A stretch of DNA of 64,000 nucleotides from JALZUU01 sp964441245 (GTDB lineage Bacteria; Bacteroidota; Bacteroidia; Chitinophagales; Saprospiraceae). Position 1 is the first letter of the stretch, and each line of letters opens with the position of its first letter. The notes beneath the pieces were generated by a model. It did no database searches, had not been told where the DNA came from, and saw nothing but the letters and a program-made list of their open reading frames with translations. This document shows, one piece after another, positions 28,710 to 37,216 of the stretch. The position numbers and the translations under genes were made by a program. The stretch spans positions 45,828 to 109,827 of the forward strand of contig CAYTVR010000002.1 in the NCBI GenBank assembly GCA_964441245.1. The letters run 5' to 3'.

Positions 28710-29273
28710 ATGAATATCAACCCTAAATTAATTAAGGATTGTAAAAAAGGAGATCGTCGAGCGCAGTTTCAACTGTACAAGACTTGCTTTCCTGTCCTGA
28801 TGGGGGTTTGTATTCGATATCGAAAGTCACAAGATGAAGCTGCTGAGATCTTGAATGTAGGATTTTTAAAAGTGCTGAATAATATCAATAAGTATAGAGA
28901 TGAAGTGCCTTTTGAAGCTTGGATTCGTCGGATCATGATCAACACTTTGATCGATGATTTTCGAAAAAATAGAAAAGTAAAAGAACTGATTGAGCATACT
29001 GACTTTTCAGACGAAGAAAGATTTCATGATGTCATTGATTATGAAAGAGCGGATAAAGTCTTTGATGCAGAACACTTAGAATTATTGATCAAACAACTTC
29101 CACCGGTCAGTCAAAAAGTATTTAACCTTTATGCCATCGATGGATATATTCACAGAGAAATTGCAGAAATGCTCGGAATTAGTGTCGGAACCTCGAAATG
29201 GCACTTATCATTTGCAAGATCGAAATTACAAGAAATGATGAAGCAAACTATAAATTCTTCAAAAGTCGTTTAA
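28710..29273 (+). CDS. ECF-type sigma-70 factor
   Basis: A 187-residue sigma factor with region 2 (about 18-85, DEAAEILNVGFLKVLNNINKY then FEAWIRRIMINTLIDDFRKN) and region 4 (about 125-180, QLPPVSQKVFNLYAIDGYIH then REIAEMLGISVGTSKWHLSFARSKL). Region 3 is absent, as in ECF sigmas. The next gene starts one base after its stop codon and encodes a protein with a cytoplasmic tail and inner-membrane helix, the expected position of an anti-sigma factor. The target regulon is unknown; the repeat protein upstream is a candidate. Confidence 0.93.
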   Translation: MNINPKLIKDCKKGDRRAQFQLYKTCFPVLMGVCIRYRKSQDEAAEILNVGFLKVLNNINKYRDEVPFEAWIRRIMINTLIDDFRKNRKVKELIEHTDFSDEERFHDVIDYERADKVFDAEHLELLIKQLPPVSQKVFNLYAIDGYIHREIAEMLGISVGTSKWHLSFARSKLQEMMKQTINSSKVV

Positions 29274-29274
29274 T

Positions 29275-30807
29275 ATGGAAAAAGATAAACTCGACGAATT
29301 TTTTAACCAAAAACTTCCCGGAAGAAGTTTTGAGCCGACAGAGGAATACTGGAAGCAGGCCGAAGCGCTCATCGAAGCGCAAGAAAAAAAGCGCCGCAAC
29401 TGGAAGTTTCTTTGGTGGGGGCTAGGCATCTTTTTGTTGCTTGGCTTTGCCATTACGTGGAAATGGTCTTCGAATCAATTAGCAATAGAGAGCAAGACAA
29501 AAACGACCGATGAAGTATTGACGGAATCTACTCCTTCTATTTCCACAGAAGTGGAAAATAAAGAAACGAATAATACTTTGACCACAAAAGAAGAATTGAA
29601 AACTATTAAAAACGGAACTAATCTGAATGCCTCTGAACCAGATACAAAAAAGGGAGAAACCTTTTCCGCTCAAGCGAAAAAAACTAAAACTAATGCGACT
29701 TCCAATGATCAAATAATTTCATCAAAAAAATCAAAAACAATAATCAACAACCAATCCAAAGGAAGTGAAGATCCCAGCATAGGAAAACCACAGGCCGGGA
29801 TAACCAACGACCAATCGAAACAAGGTGAAAATCCTGCCGCAGGGAAATCGCAGGTCGGGATAACTTATAACAACAATCAAACCTCCCCGAAAAAAATGGT
29901 AAACAATGATGTTGTGGTTAACAATGAAAAAAATACTATCAAGGATCCAACTATCGATTTAAGCAAATCAGAAAAAGAAAAGGAACTTACTTCAGTTAAT
30001 AAAACAGCCGATGTAACGAAAGAGGAAAATACTTCAAATGCCTTTTTAATGAAACCATTGAATTTAAGTTCTTTACCTTTTTCAATGGATGAACTAAAAC
30101 GAGAATTAAATACGGGAACACCAGAAGCTTACAAAAGTGAATATCCAAAACCACGGAGACGTCAATTCAACATGGGCGTGCAAGGAGGCGTTTCTTTATT
30201 TCCTGCTAAAGGAAATGAAAAAATCTTAAACGGATGGGAAAGCGGTTTGACTGCTCAATATCAATTGACTAAAAATTGGTTGATCGGAGCAGATGTATTG
30301 TATCTTCGAAATAGAGGAACATTTAATCAATCGGATGTAGAAATAGCTGAACTCAACTATAGTTTTGGAAGTAAAAAGACTACGTATAACTTTGAAAGAA
30401 CAAGTTTGAGCACCCTTGAAGTGCCTTTGTATGCTCAATATAAAATAGATAAGCATCGACTAGAAGCGGGACTTAGTTTGAACTTTTTATTGGGTGTTCG
30501 TGGGGCTATTGAAAAAACAGAAACCTTGTTTCCATGGGAGCGATCAAATATAGAAATACCAACACAGTCGATAGTCACTGAGGAAAAATGGGTGTCAAAA
30601 GATGGCTTTAAAAAATTCTATCCTGCTTTGGTTTTGGGGTATCGATTTGAAATGACTAAGCGATTTGATATAGGGATGCGAGCAAGATATGTTTGGGCGA
30701 AAAACGAATCGATTACCAGTTTAATTGAGGAAGGGAATCAAGCCATTTATCAAGAGTTTCGACCATTGAGTTTTAGAGTGAATTTACGTTATTATTTTAT
30801 TAAGTAA
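29275..30807 (+). CDS. Inner-membrane helix fused to outer-membrane beta-barrel; putative anti-sigma
   Basis: A 510-residue protein. Residues 1-44 are a charged cytoplasmic segment (LDEFFNQKLPGRSFEPTEEY ending KKRRNWK), then a membrane helix at about 45-64 (FLWWGLGIFLLLGFAITW), inside-positive so the N-terminus is cytosolic. Residues 66-290 are a low-complexity Lys/Asn/Ser/Thr linker with imperfect repeats (GKPQAGITND, GKSQVGITYN). Residues 295-510 are a PorT-like outer-membrane barrel with alternating strands and a C-terminal aromatic strand (LRYYFIK). It follows the sigma gene by one base. I infer an anti-sigma tail linked to an outer-membrane sensor in one chain. Confidence 0.75.
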   Translation: MEKDKLDEFFNQKLPGRSFEPTEEYWKQAEALIEAQEKKRRNWKFLWWGLGIFLLLGFAITWKWSSNQLAIESKTKTTDEVLTESTPSISTEVENKETNNTLTTKEELKTIKNGTNLNASEPDTKKGETFSAQAKKTKTNATSNDQIISSKKSKTIINNQSKGSEDPSIGKPQAGITNDQSKQGENPAAGKSQVGITYNNNQTSPKKMVNNDVVVNNEKNTIKDPTIDLSKSEKEKELTSVNKTADVTKEENTSNAFLMKPLNLSSLPFSMDELKRELNTGTPEAYKSEYPKPRRRQFNMGVQGGVSLFPAKGNEKILNGWESGLTAQYQLTKNWLIGADVLYLRNRGTFNQSDVEIAELNYSFGSKKTTYNFERTSLSTLEVPLYAQYKIDKHRLEAGLSLNFLLGVRGAIEKTETLFPWERSNIEIPTQSIVTEEKWVSKDGFKKFYPALVLGYRFEMTKRFDIGMRARYVWAKNESITSLIEEGNQAIYQEFRPLSFRVNLRYYFIK

Positions 30808-30817
30808 GCACGTTGAA

Positions 30818-32002
30818 ATGAAAATGAAAAAAAGATATATATTGTTGTTTTTGATCGGCTTGTTCTTTTCATGTAAGGAAGAATCTTTGCCTGAACCCAA
30901 TACCGGAACACCTGTGTTTACGATAGCTGGAACACTAGGTGGTAACTCGATTGATATTAATGCTGGCGATAATGACTTTTATATGTTTACTGAATTTGAA
31001 AAAGATGAGACCAATGTTTTTACTTTTTCGGGAACCTTTGCGAAACTAGAACCAGATTGTAATCCTAATTGTAATGAACAACTTCGCATCAGTATTCGAG
31101 ATTTTCAGATGACTGAAGACCTGCTGGTGACTGATATTGACAATTCGCTAAAGGTGGGTGATTATGAATATGACAATGGACGAGAAGATAGTATAGAAAT
31201 GACTGTCATCTCTTCTTATAGCGTTAGCTTTATTAATAAAACAATTATTTCCTTCCCTGGAGAAGATATTTTTACATGGCGCTTTTCCCCTCCACAATCA
31301 GATCCAATTGAGGTTCAGACTTTTGGTCTATTATCTGTTCCTGAGCCAATGAATTTTCCAGCACTTGATTTTCCAGTTACTTTGGAAAGATTTGGTTTTG
31401 AACCAATTATTACTTGCCCAGGTTATACTCGGACTTTAGATACTCAAAGTATGGATTGTTCTACAAGAATAGAAGCGATGCTTGATACGGTTTCATCTGG
31501 GATTCTAGTAGGCTTAGAAGAGAATGGTAACGTGGCTAATTTTGAATGGATTAATTTCGATCCGGATGCTTTTGGAGCAATACAAGAACCCGGAGACTAT
31601 TGTGTTGCTATTGAGCATTTAACCGGCTGTTTAGATACGGTTTGCATCCGAACACAATTTAATGAAGAGCAAAGTCATTATTGTTCCGAAGCTTTTGATT
31701 ATGTTGTTGAAGAGAATTTTGAAACTATTATGATTTCCCCGGATAATCCTTTTCGTTTGTCAGAAGTTGTCATTGAATATGTGAATGAAGATGGTATAAG
31801 TTTTCGCTCTGACTTATTTCCTCAAACAGATGAAAGTCGATTTGAGATTCTAGAAGTCTCGGATTTTGAAGACAACGAAAACGGTGAAAAAACGAAGCAA
31901 TTAAAAGTTCGATTCAATTGTGTTTTATATGACAACTCTGATTTGTCTTTGAATTTTGAAAATGCAGAAGTGGTGATGGCCGTGGCCTATCCAGGAGAGT
32001 GA
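30818..32002 (+). CDS. Lipoprotein with SprB-like repeat unit
   Basis: A 394-residue lipoprotein with signal MKMKKRYILLFLIGLFFSC and a lipobox cysteine. It follows the barrel gene by 10 bases. Around residues 225-285 it contains a degenerate unit (VANFEWINFDPD...GDYCVAIEHLTGCLDTVC) like those in the giant repeat protein two genes upstream, with matching cysteine spacing. This ties the two together as partners or substrate and anchor, although the function is not known. It converges on the ABC permease gene. Confidence 0.75.
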   Translation: MKMKKRYILLFLIGLFFSCKEESLPEPNTGTPVFTIAGTLGGNSIDINAGDNDFYMFTEFEKDETNVFTFSGTFAKLEPDCNPNCNEQLRISIRDFQMTEDLLVTDIDNSLKVGDYEYDNGREDSIEMTVISSYSVSFINKTIISFPGEDIFTWRFSPPQSDPIEVQTFGLLSVPEPMNFPALDFPVTLERFGFEPIITCPGYTRTLDTQSMDCSTRIEAMLDTVSSGILVGLEENGNVANFEWINFDPDAFGAIQEPGDYCVAIEHLTGCLDTVCIRTQFNEEQSHYCSEAFDYVVEENFETIMISPDNPFRLSEVVIEYVNEDGISFRSDLFPQTDESRFEILEVSDFEDNENGEKTKQLKVRFNCVLYDNSDLSLNFENAEVVMAVAYPGE

Positions 32003-32122
32003 TCGGTTGAGGTTTGGAATATTCAATAAATTAATATTCAATATCTAAAATGAAAGAAGATCCTGGGACTAGAGCAACGGAAGATCTGGATATCTAATAA
32101 CCAATAAGCTTGCTGGTTTTAA

Positions 32123-34744
32123 TTACTCTGATCTTAACATTCCAACAGGATTACTTTTTGCTGCCCACCATGTTTTGGAAATCACGGTAAGTATCGCCAA
32201 AAGAAAAATAACACCAGCACCACCTAGTAATATCATTGGACTCATCGCAATTCTATCCGCAAAATTATTGAGCCAAAAATTGTTCACTAAAATACTGATT
32301 GGGATGGCAATGCAAATCGCTAACCCAAGTAAGAAAATAAAACCCTTAGACAATAACCAAACTAAATTCTTTTCGCTAGCACCTAGTACTTTTCGAATAC
32401 CTACTTCTTTTACTTTCCCTTCAACAGCGTAAGTGACCATACCTAATAAGCCTAAACATGCAATGACAATTGCTAAGAATCCTACCAAGCCAACAATTTT
32501 AGAACCCATTTTAAAGAACTTGGAAAAGTAATAAATTCGGTCATCAAAATAATAGGAATTGAGAGATTGGTGCGGACTCATTAAATTCCATTCTGCTAAT
32601 ATTTTTCTAAAAGTAGCTTCTTGATCTATGCCGCTTAATTTTACATTAGCGGAACGAATTTGATTAGGATTGTAACGCAATAAATGAGGCTGAATAGATG
32701 CATCCCAAATATTTTCATAGCGAAAATTTTTAACGACACCAATGATAGAAACCAATGAAGTATCTACTTGTAGCATTTGTCCAAGTGCTTCATTAGGTTT
32801 TTCGTAACCCAAACTTTGAGCAGCTAGTTCATTTAAAATGATAAATTGTTCATTTTGAGCAGAAGTATTGGTAGGAAAAGTTTGACCACATATGAATGGA
32901 ATATCCAAATTTTCAATCCAATTGGAAGTTACATAATTATAGGAGATTTCCAAAGAATCATTTTTGTTTTCCCAATACATTTTGGTCATGTTGACTTCTC
33001 CTGAAATAGGAATGGCTTTGGCACCAGAAATTTCTTGCACTTGATTGATCTGGCTGATCCGTTGCTTAAATATTTCATAGTCCGTATCGTAGAGATAAAC
33101 ATTCAGCAAATTATTTTTATCAAAACCTAAGTCCGTTTGTAAGATATGATCTTGTTGTCGTAGAATGGTGATCGTCGTAATAATGAAAACGATGGACAAA
33201 ACAAATTGACTAACGACGAGGACTTTTCTAAAATTGAATTTGGAAAAGACTTTTAGATTTTGACTTATTTTTAAAACTTGGATTGGGTGGAAAGAAGACA
33301 AACGCCACGCAGGTAGAAGGCCCGCAATGATGCCAATCACAATACTGAAAATGACAAATAATAAATAAATATTTAAGGTTTTGCCCAAAAGGAAATGTTC
33401 AGGAACAAATGCATCTAAGTTATAAAACCCATGAATTAAAAATTCAAGAAAAACCAATGCGATAGCTAATGAGCACAAAGCAATCACTACAGATTCTATG
33501 ATAAATTGTAGAATGATTTGTCTTCTCTTTGCACCAACTACTTTACGTACACCGATTTCTTTAGATCGTTTGACTGCACGTGCCAAAGAAAGGTTGGTAT
33601 AATTAAAACAAGCAGTCAAAATGATTAAAATGCCAAGGGTCATCAGGAAGTACATGATGATGGAAGGCGTTGAGTAAAGATCATTAGATAAATCATTTCC
33701 TGGTGAAATGTCTGTAACATTTTGACTTTCAAAATGCCAGAATTGATCTTCTTTTTTTTCAGACCAGTCACTCGCAATTTTTCCTAAACTCGCGTCAGCC
33801 ATTGCTAGATTACCTTTCTCATTCATCAAGAAATAAACATAAGTATTGCGATAGATCGTTTCCCAATCTTTGAGTGAAATTGGATTTTTTTCTACTTCTC
33901 CAAGACTGTTCATGCTGGACAAGGAAACCATATAATCAAATTGTAAATGAGATCGTTGATTAACTTCTGGTATGACTCCAGTAATGACAAAATCACCATA
34001 ATCTGGAAAGGTAATCATTTTGCCCAAAGGCTCTTCTTCTTTAAAATAGTTCTCAACCATTTTTTCCGAAATGACAATTGAAAATGGTTGATCCAAAGCG
34101 GTATTTCGATCTCCTTTTGACCAACCAAAGCTAAAGATATCTAAGAATTCAGGATCCACCCAGATTCCTTTTGTATCAAGTGCTTCATTTTTGTAAAAAG
34201 CATTGTTCCAAGGCATGATCACTCTCGTTGATTTTTCCACCCATGGATAGTCGGACTTTAGTTCTTCGGAAATAGAAGCAGGTGTGGTTGCAAATCGAGC
34301 ATTGGCAACAGGTCGTTCTTCCATACTAGAGATCACTCGGAAAATGTTATCTTTCTTTTCATGAAAATGATCATAAGAATATTGGTCGGCCAAAATCATA
34401 ATAATCAATAGACAAACGGATAGACTAGTGGCCAAACCAAATATGTTTAGACTCGCAAATAGTTTATGTTTTTTAATTTGTCGAAAAGCGATTTTAAAAT
34501 AAGTAGCCATCATAGCAATGGATGTTAAGTAGTGAGATAATTCTAAATTTCTAATGATTCCAAAACGGAAGAGACCAAACACTTCTCGGACAAAGTGGCG
34601 TTTTGCTTTTTTTTCACCAAGCGTTTCCACATGGTCTTCAAAAGCTTCTTCGAGATCACCGAGAATATATTCCAGTAGATCTGGTTTGCAGAACCAGGTT
34701 AAAAATCGTTCTGCCCAAGGTGGTGGTTTTGGTTTTGGAGTCAT
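32123..34744 (-). CDS. MacB/FtsX-type ABC transporter permease with PadR-linked N-terminal domain
   Basis: An 873-residue permease. Residues 1-80 are the short prefix domain found in permeases next to PadR genes (PPPWAERFLTWFCKPDLLEY). Then come a first helix, a MacB-type periplasmic domain, three helices with the FtsX signature (RAVKRSKEIGVRKVVGAKRR), a second periplasmic domain, and three more helices (VKEVGIRKVLGASEKNLV). The duplicated FtsX halves are typical. No ATPase gene is adjacent, so the ATP-binding partner must be elsewhere. It starts 4 bases after the PadR gene, so the two are one operon. Confidence 0.9.
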   Translation of the reverse strand: MTPKPKPPPWAERFLTWFCKPDLLEYILGDLEEAFEDHVETLGEKKAKRHFVREVFGLFRFGIIRNLELSHYLTSIAMMATYFKIAFRQIKKHKLFASLNIFGLATSLSVCLLIIMILADQYSYDHFHEKKDNIFRVISSMEERPVANARFATTPASISEELKSDYPWVEKSTRVIMPWNNAFYKNEALDTKGIWVDPEFLDIFSFGWSKGDRNTALDQPFSIVISEKMVENYFKEEEPLGKMITFPDYGDFVITGVIPEVNQRSHLQFDYMVSLSSMNSLGEVEKNPISLKDWETIYRNTYVYFLMNEKGNLAMADASLGKIASDWSEKKEDQFWHFESQNVTDISPGNDLSNDLYSTPSIIMYFLMTLGILIILTACFNYTNLSLARAVKRSKEIGVRKVVGAKRRQIILQFIIESVVIALCSLAIALVFLEFLIHGFYNLDAFVPEHFLLGKTLNIYLLFVIFSIVIGIIAGLLPAWRLSSFHPIQVLKISQNLKVFSKFNFRKVLVVSQFVLSIVFIITTITILRQQDHILQTDLGFDKNNLLNVYLYDTDYEIFKQRISQINQVQEISGAKAIPISGEVNMTKMYWENKNDSLEISYNYVTSNWIENLDIPFICGQTFPTNTSAQNEQFIILNELAAQSLGYEKPNEALGQMLQVDTSLVSIIGVVKNFRYENIWDASIQPHLLRYNPNQIRSANVKLSGIDQEATFRKILAEWNLMSPHQSLNSYYFDDRIYYFSKFFKMGSKIVGLVGFLAIVIACLGLLGMVTYAVEGKVKEVGIRKVLGASEKNLVWLLSKGFIFLLGLAICIAIPISILVNNFWLNNFADRIAMSPMILLGGAGVIFLLAILTVISKTWWAAKSNPVGMLRSE

Positions 34745-34748
34745 GATA

Positions 34749-35084
34749 TTAATAGCCTAAGTTAAAAGCAGATTTTGGAATAGCTTTCCAAAGTTTTTCT
34801 CTTGAGTGTCTGGTTTCTATCAATGCATTTTGTCCTTTTGCAGTGACCTGAAAAAGTCTTTTACGTTTGCCGCCTCGTTTTTGAGTGGCTTCTCCATATC
34901 GAGAATCTAAAAATCCTTTGCCTTCCAATCGAACCAAAGTTGCATGTAGCGCACCAAGACCAACCTTTCGGTCTAACTGATCTTCGATCTCTTGTCGGAT
35001 AGAAATTCCATAAGCTTTATCGAACAAAACACCAACAGTCAATAAAACGACTTCTTCAAATTCCCCTAAGTATTTACCTTTCAT
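34749..35084 (-). CDS. PadR-family transcriptional regulator
   Basis: A 111-residue winged-helix protein from the ATG at 35084; the longer frame to 35129 adds an unlikely hydrophobic start. PadR features are LGEFEEVVLLTVGVL, the helix-turn-helix KVGLGALHATLVRLEGKGFL and the wing RGGKRKRLFQVTAKG. It is operonic with the ABC permease. A palindrome TTCCTAAATGTAGGAA overlaps the -7 box 12 bases before the start codon, pointing to autorepression released by a ligand, the usual PadR mechanism. Confidence 0.93.
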   Translation of the reverse strand: MKGKYLGEFEEVVLLTVGVLFDKAYGISIRQEIEDQLDRKVGLGALHATLVRLEGKGFLDSRYGEATQKRGGKRKRLFQVTAKGQNALIETRHSREKLWKAIPKSAFNLGY

Positions 35085-35095
35085 ATTTGATATTT

Positions 35096-35130
35096 TTCCT
35101 AAATGTAGGAATAATAAAAATAAAATCAAA
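35096..35130 (-). promoter_or_regulatory. PadR operon promoter with overlapping palindromic operator
   Basis: On the minus strand, TTTG (35127-35130) and TACATTTA (35100-35107) are separated by 19 bases, one base from the -7 consensus TAnnTTTG. The palindrome TTCCTAAATGTAGGAA (35096-35111) covers the -7 box. A second partial copy, TGTAGGAA, occurs near 35147-35154. Confidence 0.65.
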
Positions 35131-35299
35131 CGATTAATTTCATTTTTGTAGGAAAAATAAGGAATGACTTGCTGGTTGACTGCTTTTAATCTACCAATTG
35201 TTAAAAAATATAGATTAACAACAAAGTGTTTACTCGCTCGTTTTGAAAAGGTGATTTATGTTTTGAACTCAAGAAGAACCAAAAATAAAAAGTAAAAGA

Positions 35300-36232
35300 A
35301 TGATTGGAAAACTAAAAATCCTTGGATGTTTCCTTGTTTTATTGACCATTGCTTGCAATAAAGATGACCTGAATGGACCTTACTCTTCTCTCGATAATTA
35401 TTTTAAAAGTCAATTGCAACCAGATACTTTTGTGTTCAACACAACTGAAGAAATTGTGATTATTGGAAGGCAAGGAACGCGGTTAACTATACCCGCTGAA
35501 AGTCTTACTTCGGATGGATTTAGTGTATATGAAGGAAAAGTGATGATTCGCTTTCAAGAGTTTTTTAGCAAAAGTGATGTTTTGCTTAACAATATTCCAA
35601 TGAATACAACTTCGGGTGAATGGTTAGAATCTGGTGGTTCTTTTTTCGTTGACATTAGGGATGAAGAAAGGAGAAGGGTGTGGTTAAATAATCCAATGCA
35701 ACTGGATTTTCCAATAAGTGATGAAATCAGTGATCCAACCAACATGAATCTTTGGATTGGTCCGACAGAGGGCGATATTACAGACGATATTGATTTTGGT
35801 GCTTGGGAACAAGCTAACCCAAATTTTCCTGATAGCTCTTTTGTTCAAGTAAATACGGGAGAACAACAATTTTCAATGTTCTCTAATAATTGGGTTTGGA
35901 TCAATTGTGATTATGTTTTTGAAAGCTCTGCATCACGAACTAAAGTTAGCGCCAAACCGATTAACTTTTCAGGAGATTTTTTTGATCTTCGGACGTTTAT
36001 AGTTTTAGAAAATATAAATTCTGTTCTTAGATTGGATCTTATTGAAAACAAATATGAGTCTTTTCCTCTTCCAATTGGTGAGTCAGGACATATCGTGATG
36101 ATGGGATTGGATAATGGAAAACTATATTTAGCTATAGAGCCTTTTACAGTTGAAGCAAATCAACATTTTGATTTGACTCCGGAAAGAAAAAGTGAGGAGG
36201 AGCTTAAAGAACTATTAAAGGAATTGGATTAA
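35300..36232 (+). CDS. Lipoprotein, ZU5-like domain, unknown function
   Basis: A 310-residue lipoprotein with a lipobox at LLTIAC (Cys19). Residues about 45-140 resemble the ZU5-like fold common in Bacteroidota lipoproteins (IVIIGRQGTRLTIPAESLTS...VMIRFQEFFSKSDVL). The remainder is beta-rich and ends in an acidic/basic helix. There is no catalytic motif. It is divergent from the PadR operon and convergent with the SDR gene, with copy C of the intergenic repeat at its 3' end. Confidence 0.7.
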   Translation: MIGKLKILGCFLVLLTIACNKDDLNGPYSSLDNYFKSQLQPDTFVFNTTEEIVIIGRQGTRLTIPAESLTSDGFSVYEGKVMIRFQEFFSKSDVLLNNIPMNTTSGEWLESGGSFFVDIRDEERRRVWLNNPMQLDFPISDEISDPTNMNLWIGPTEGDITDDIDFGAWEQANPNFPDSSFVQVNTGEQQFSMFSNNWVWINCDYVFESSASRTKVSAKPINFSGDFFDLRTFIVLENINSVLRLDLIENKYESFPLPIGESGHIVMMGLDNGKLYLAIEPFTVEANQHFDLTPERKSEEELKELLKELD

Positions 36233-36239
36233 ATAGAGT

Positions 36240-36330
36240 GTTGAATGTCTGAATCATTGAATGAGCCTTCTACCGCGATTCCTATGGTCGAAGGCCCATT
36301 CAATTATTCAAAATTCAGACATTCAAAATT
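36240..36330. repeat. Intergenic inverted repeat, TTGAATG family, copy C
   Basis: The left arm TTGAATGTCTGAATCATTGA and the right arm, whose reverse complement begins TTGAATGTCTGAATTTTGAA, enclose GCCTTCTACC (36265-36274) pairing with GGTCGAAGGC (36286-36295). This is the tightest copy: outer arms of about 30 bp plus a central 10-bp hairpin with one wobble. It lies between convergent genes. Confidence 0.8.
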
Positions 36331-36396
36331 GCTTTTTTCAAAACACTAAATAAGTAGCTAAGCAAATTTAATCTGTCAAACCTTCATTTTAAAAAA

Positions 36397-37155
36397 TTAA
36401 GACCGTAAATAAGAGGCTCCATTGACATCAATGATTCCACCTGTCATAAATTCTGTTCCTTCTGCTGCTAAAAACAAAATGGCTTTGGCCACTTCTTCTG
36501 GTTTAGCAACTCGTCCAAGTGGACTTTGATTTCGAATGGCTTCTCCTTCAGGGCTTGCTAGAATGTTTTTGGCCATATCTGTTTCCACAAAACCAGGCGC
36601 TACTACTCCAATGAAAATATTATGAGATGCCAATGATTGAGCTAGTGATTGACTCATAGCATTGAGTCCTGCTTTGCTCGCTCCATATGCAGGTTGGTCT
36701 GGTTCGCCTCGAAATGCACCACGAGAAGAGACATTTACAATTCGTCCATGCCCTTGTTTTATCATATATTGAGCAGCACAAAAACAAACATTTGAGGGAC
36801 CGATCAAATTCACCTCTAGGGTAGTTTTCCAAGCTTTTTGCCAAGAGGAATAACTGGTTTGATCAATTGGATGCGTCGAAGATATACCAGCATTATTGAT
36901 CACAATATCTAAACCACCCATTTCTTGAATGACGGTATCAATCATTTGTTTTACTTCATCAGGATTTTGTACATCACCTTTGATGATTAGATGGGGACCT
37001 CCTGACATTTCCTCCAGTGTTGCTGAGGCCGCTAATTGATTGACTCGATAACTGATGGCTACCCGTGCTCCTTTTTTTGCGAAAGCTATTGCAGTCGCCC
37101 GTCCAATTCCACGAGAACCTCCTGTTATAAAAACGCATTTATTTTTGAAATCCAT
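36397..37155 (-). CDS. SDR-family oxidoreductase (FabG-like)
   Basis: A 252-residue classical short-chain dehydrogenase. The cofactor motif is GGSRGIGRA near residue 12, NNAGIS near 89, the catalytic Ser in NVSSRGA and the YGASK Tyr-Lys pair. A basic residue in SYRVN suggests NADPH preference. Substrate is unknown: it looks like FabG, but without fatty-acid synthesis neighbours. It lies 60 bases downstream of the GH113-like lipoprotein on the same strand and may be co-transcribed with it. Confidence 0.9.
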   Translation of the reverse strand: MDFKNKCVFITGGSRGIGRATAIAFAKKGARVAISYRVNQLAASATLEEMSGGPHLIIKGDVQNPDEVKQMIDTVIQEMGGLDIVINNAGISSTHPIDQTSYSSWQKAWKTTLEVNLIGPSNVCFCAAQYMIKQGHGRIVNVSSRGAFRGEPDQPAYGASKAGLNAMSQSLAQSLASHNIFIGVVAPGFVETDMAKNILASPEGEAIRNQSPLGRVAKPEEVAKAILFLAAEGTEFMTGGIIDVNGASYLRS

Positions 37156-37216
37156 TGTCTAGTTTTTTCTCTAAGAACCATAATAATCAATATCCAATAA
37201 GAAATACAAAACACTC

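Noticed and set aside
34749..35129. Longer PadR start at 35129
   Set aside because: It adds 15 hydrophobic residues, and the region contains the promoter and operator; the ATG at 35084 is preferred.
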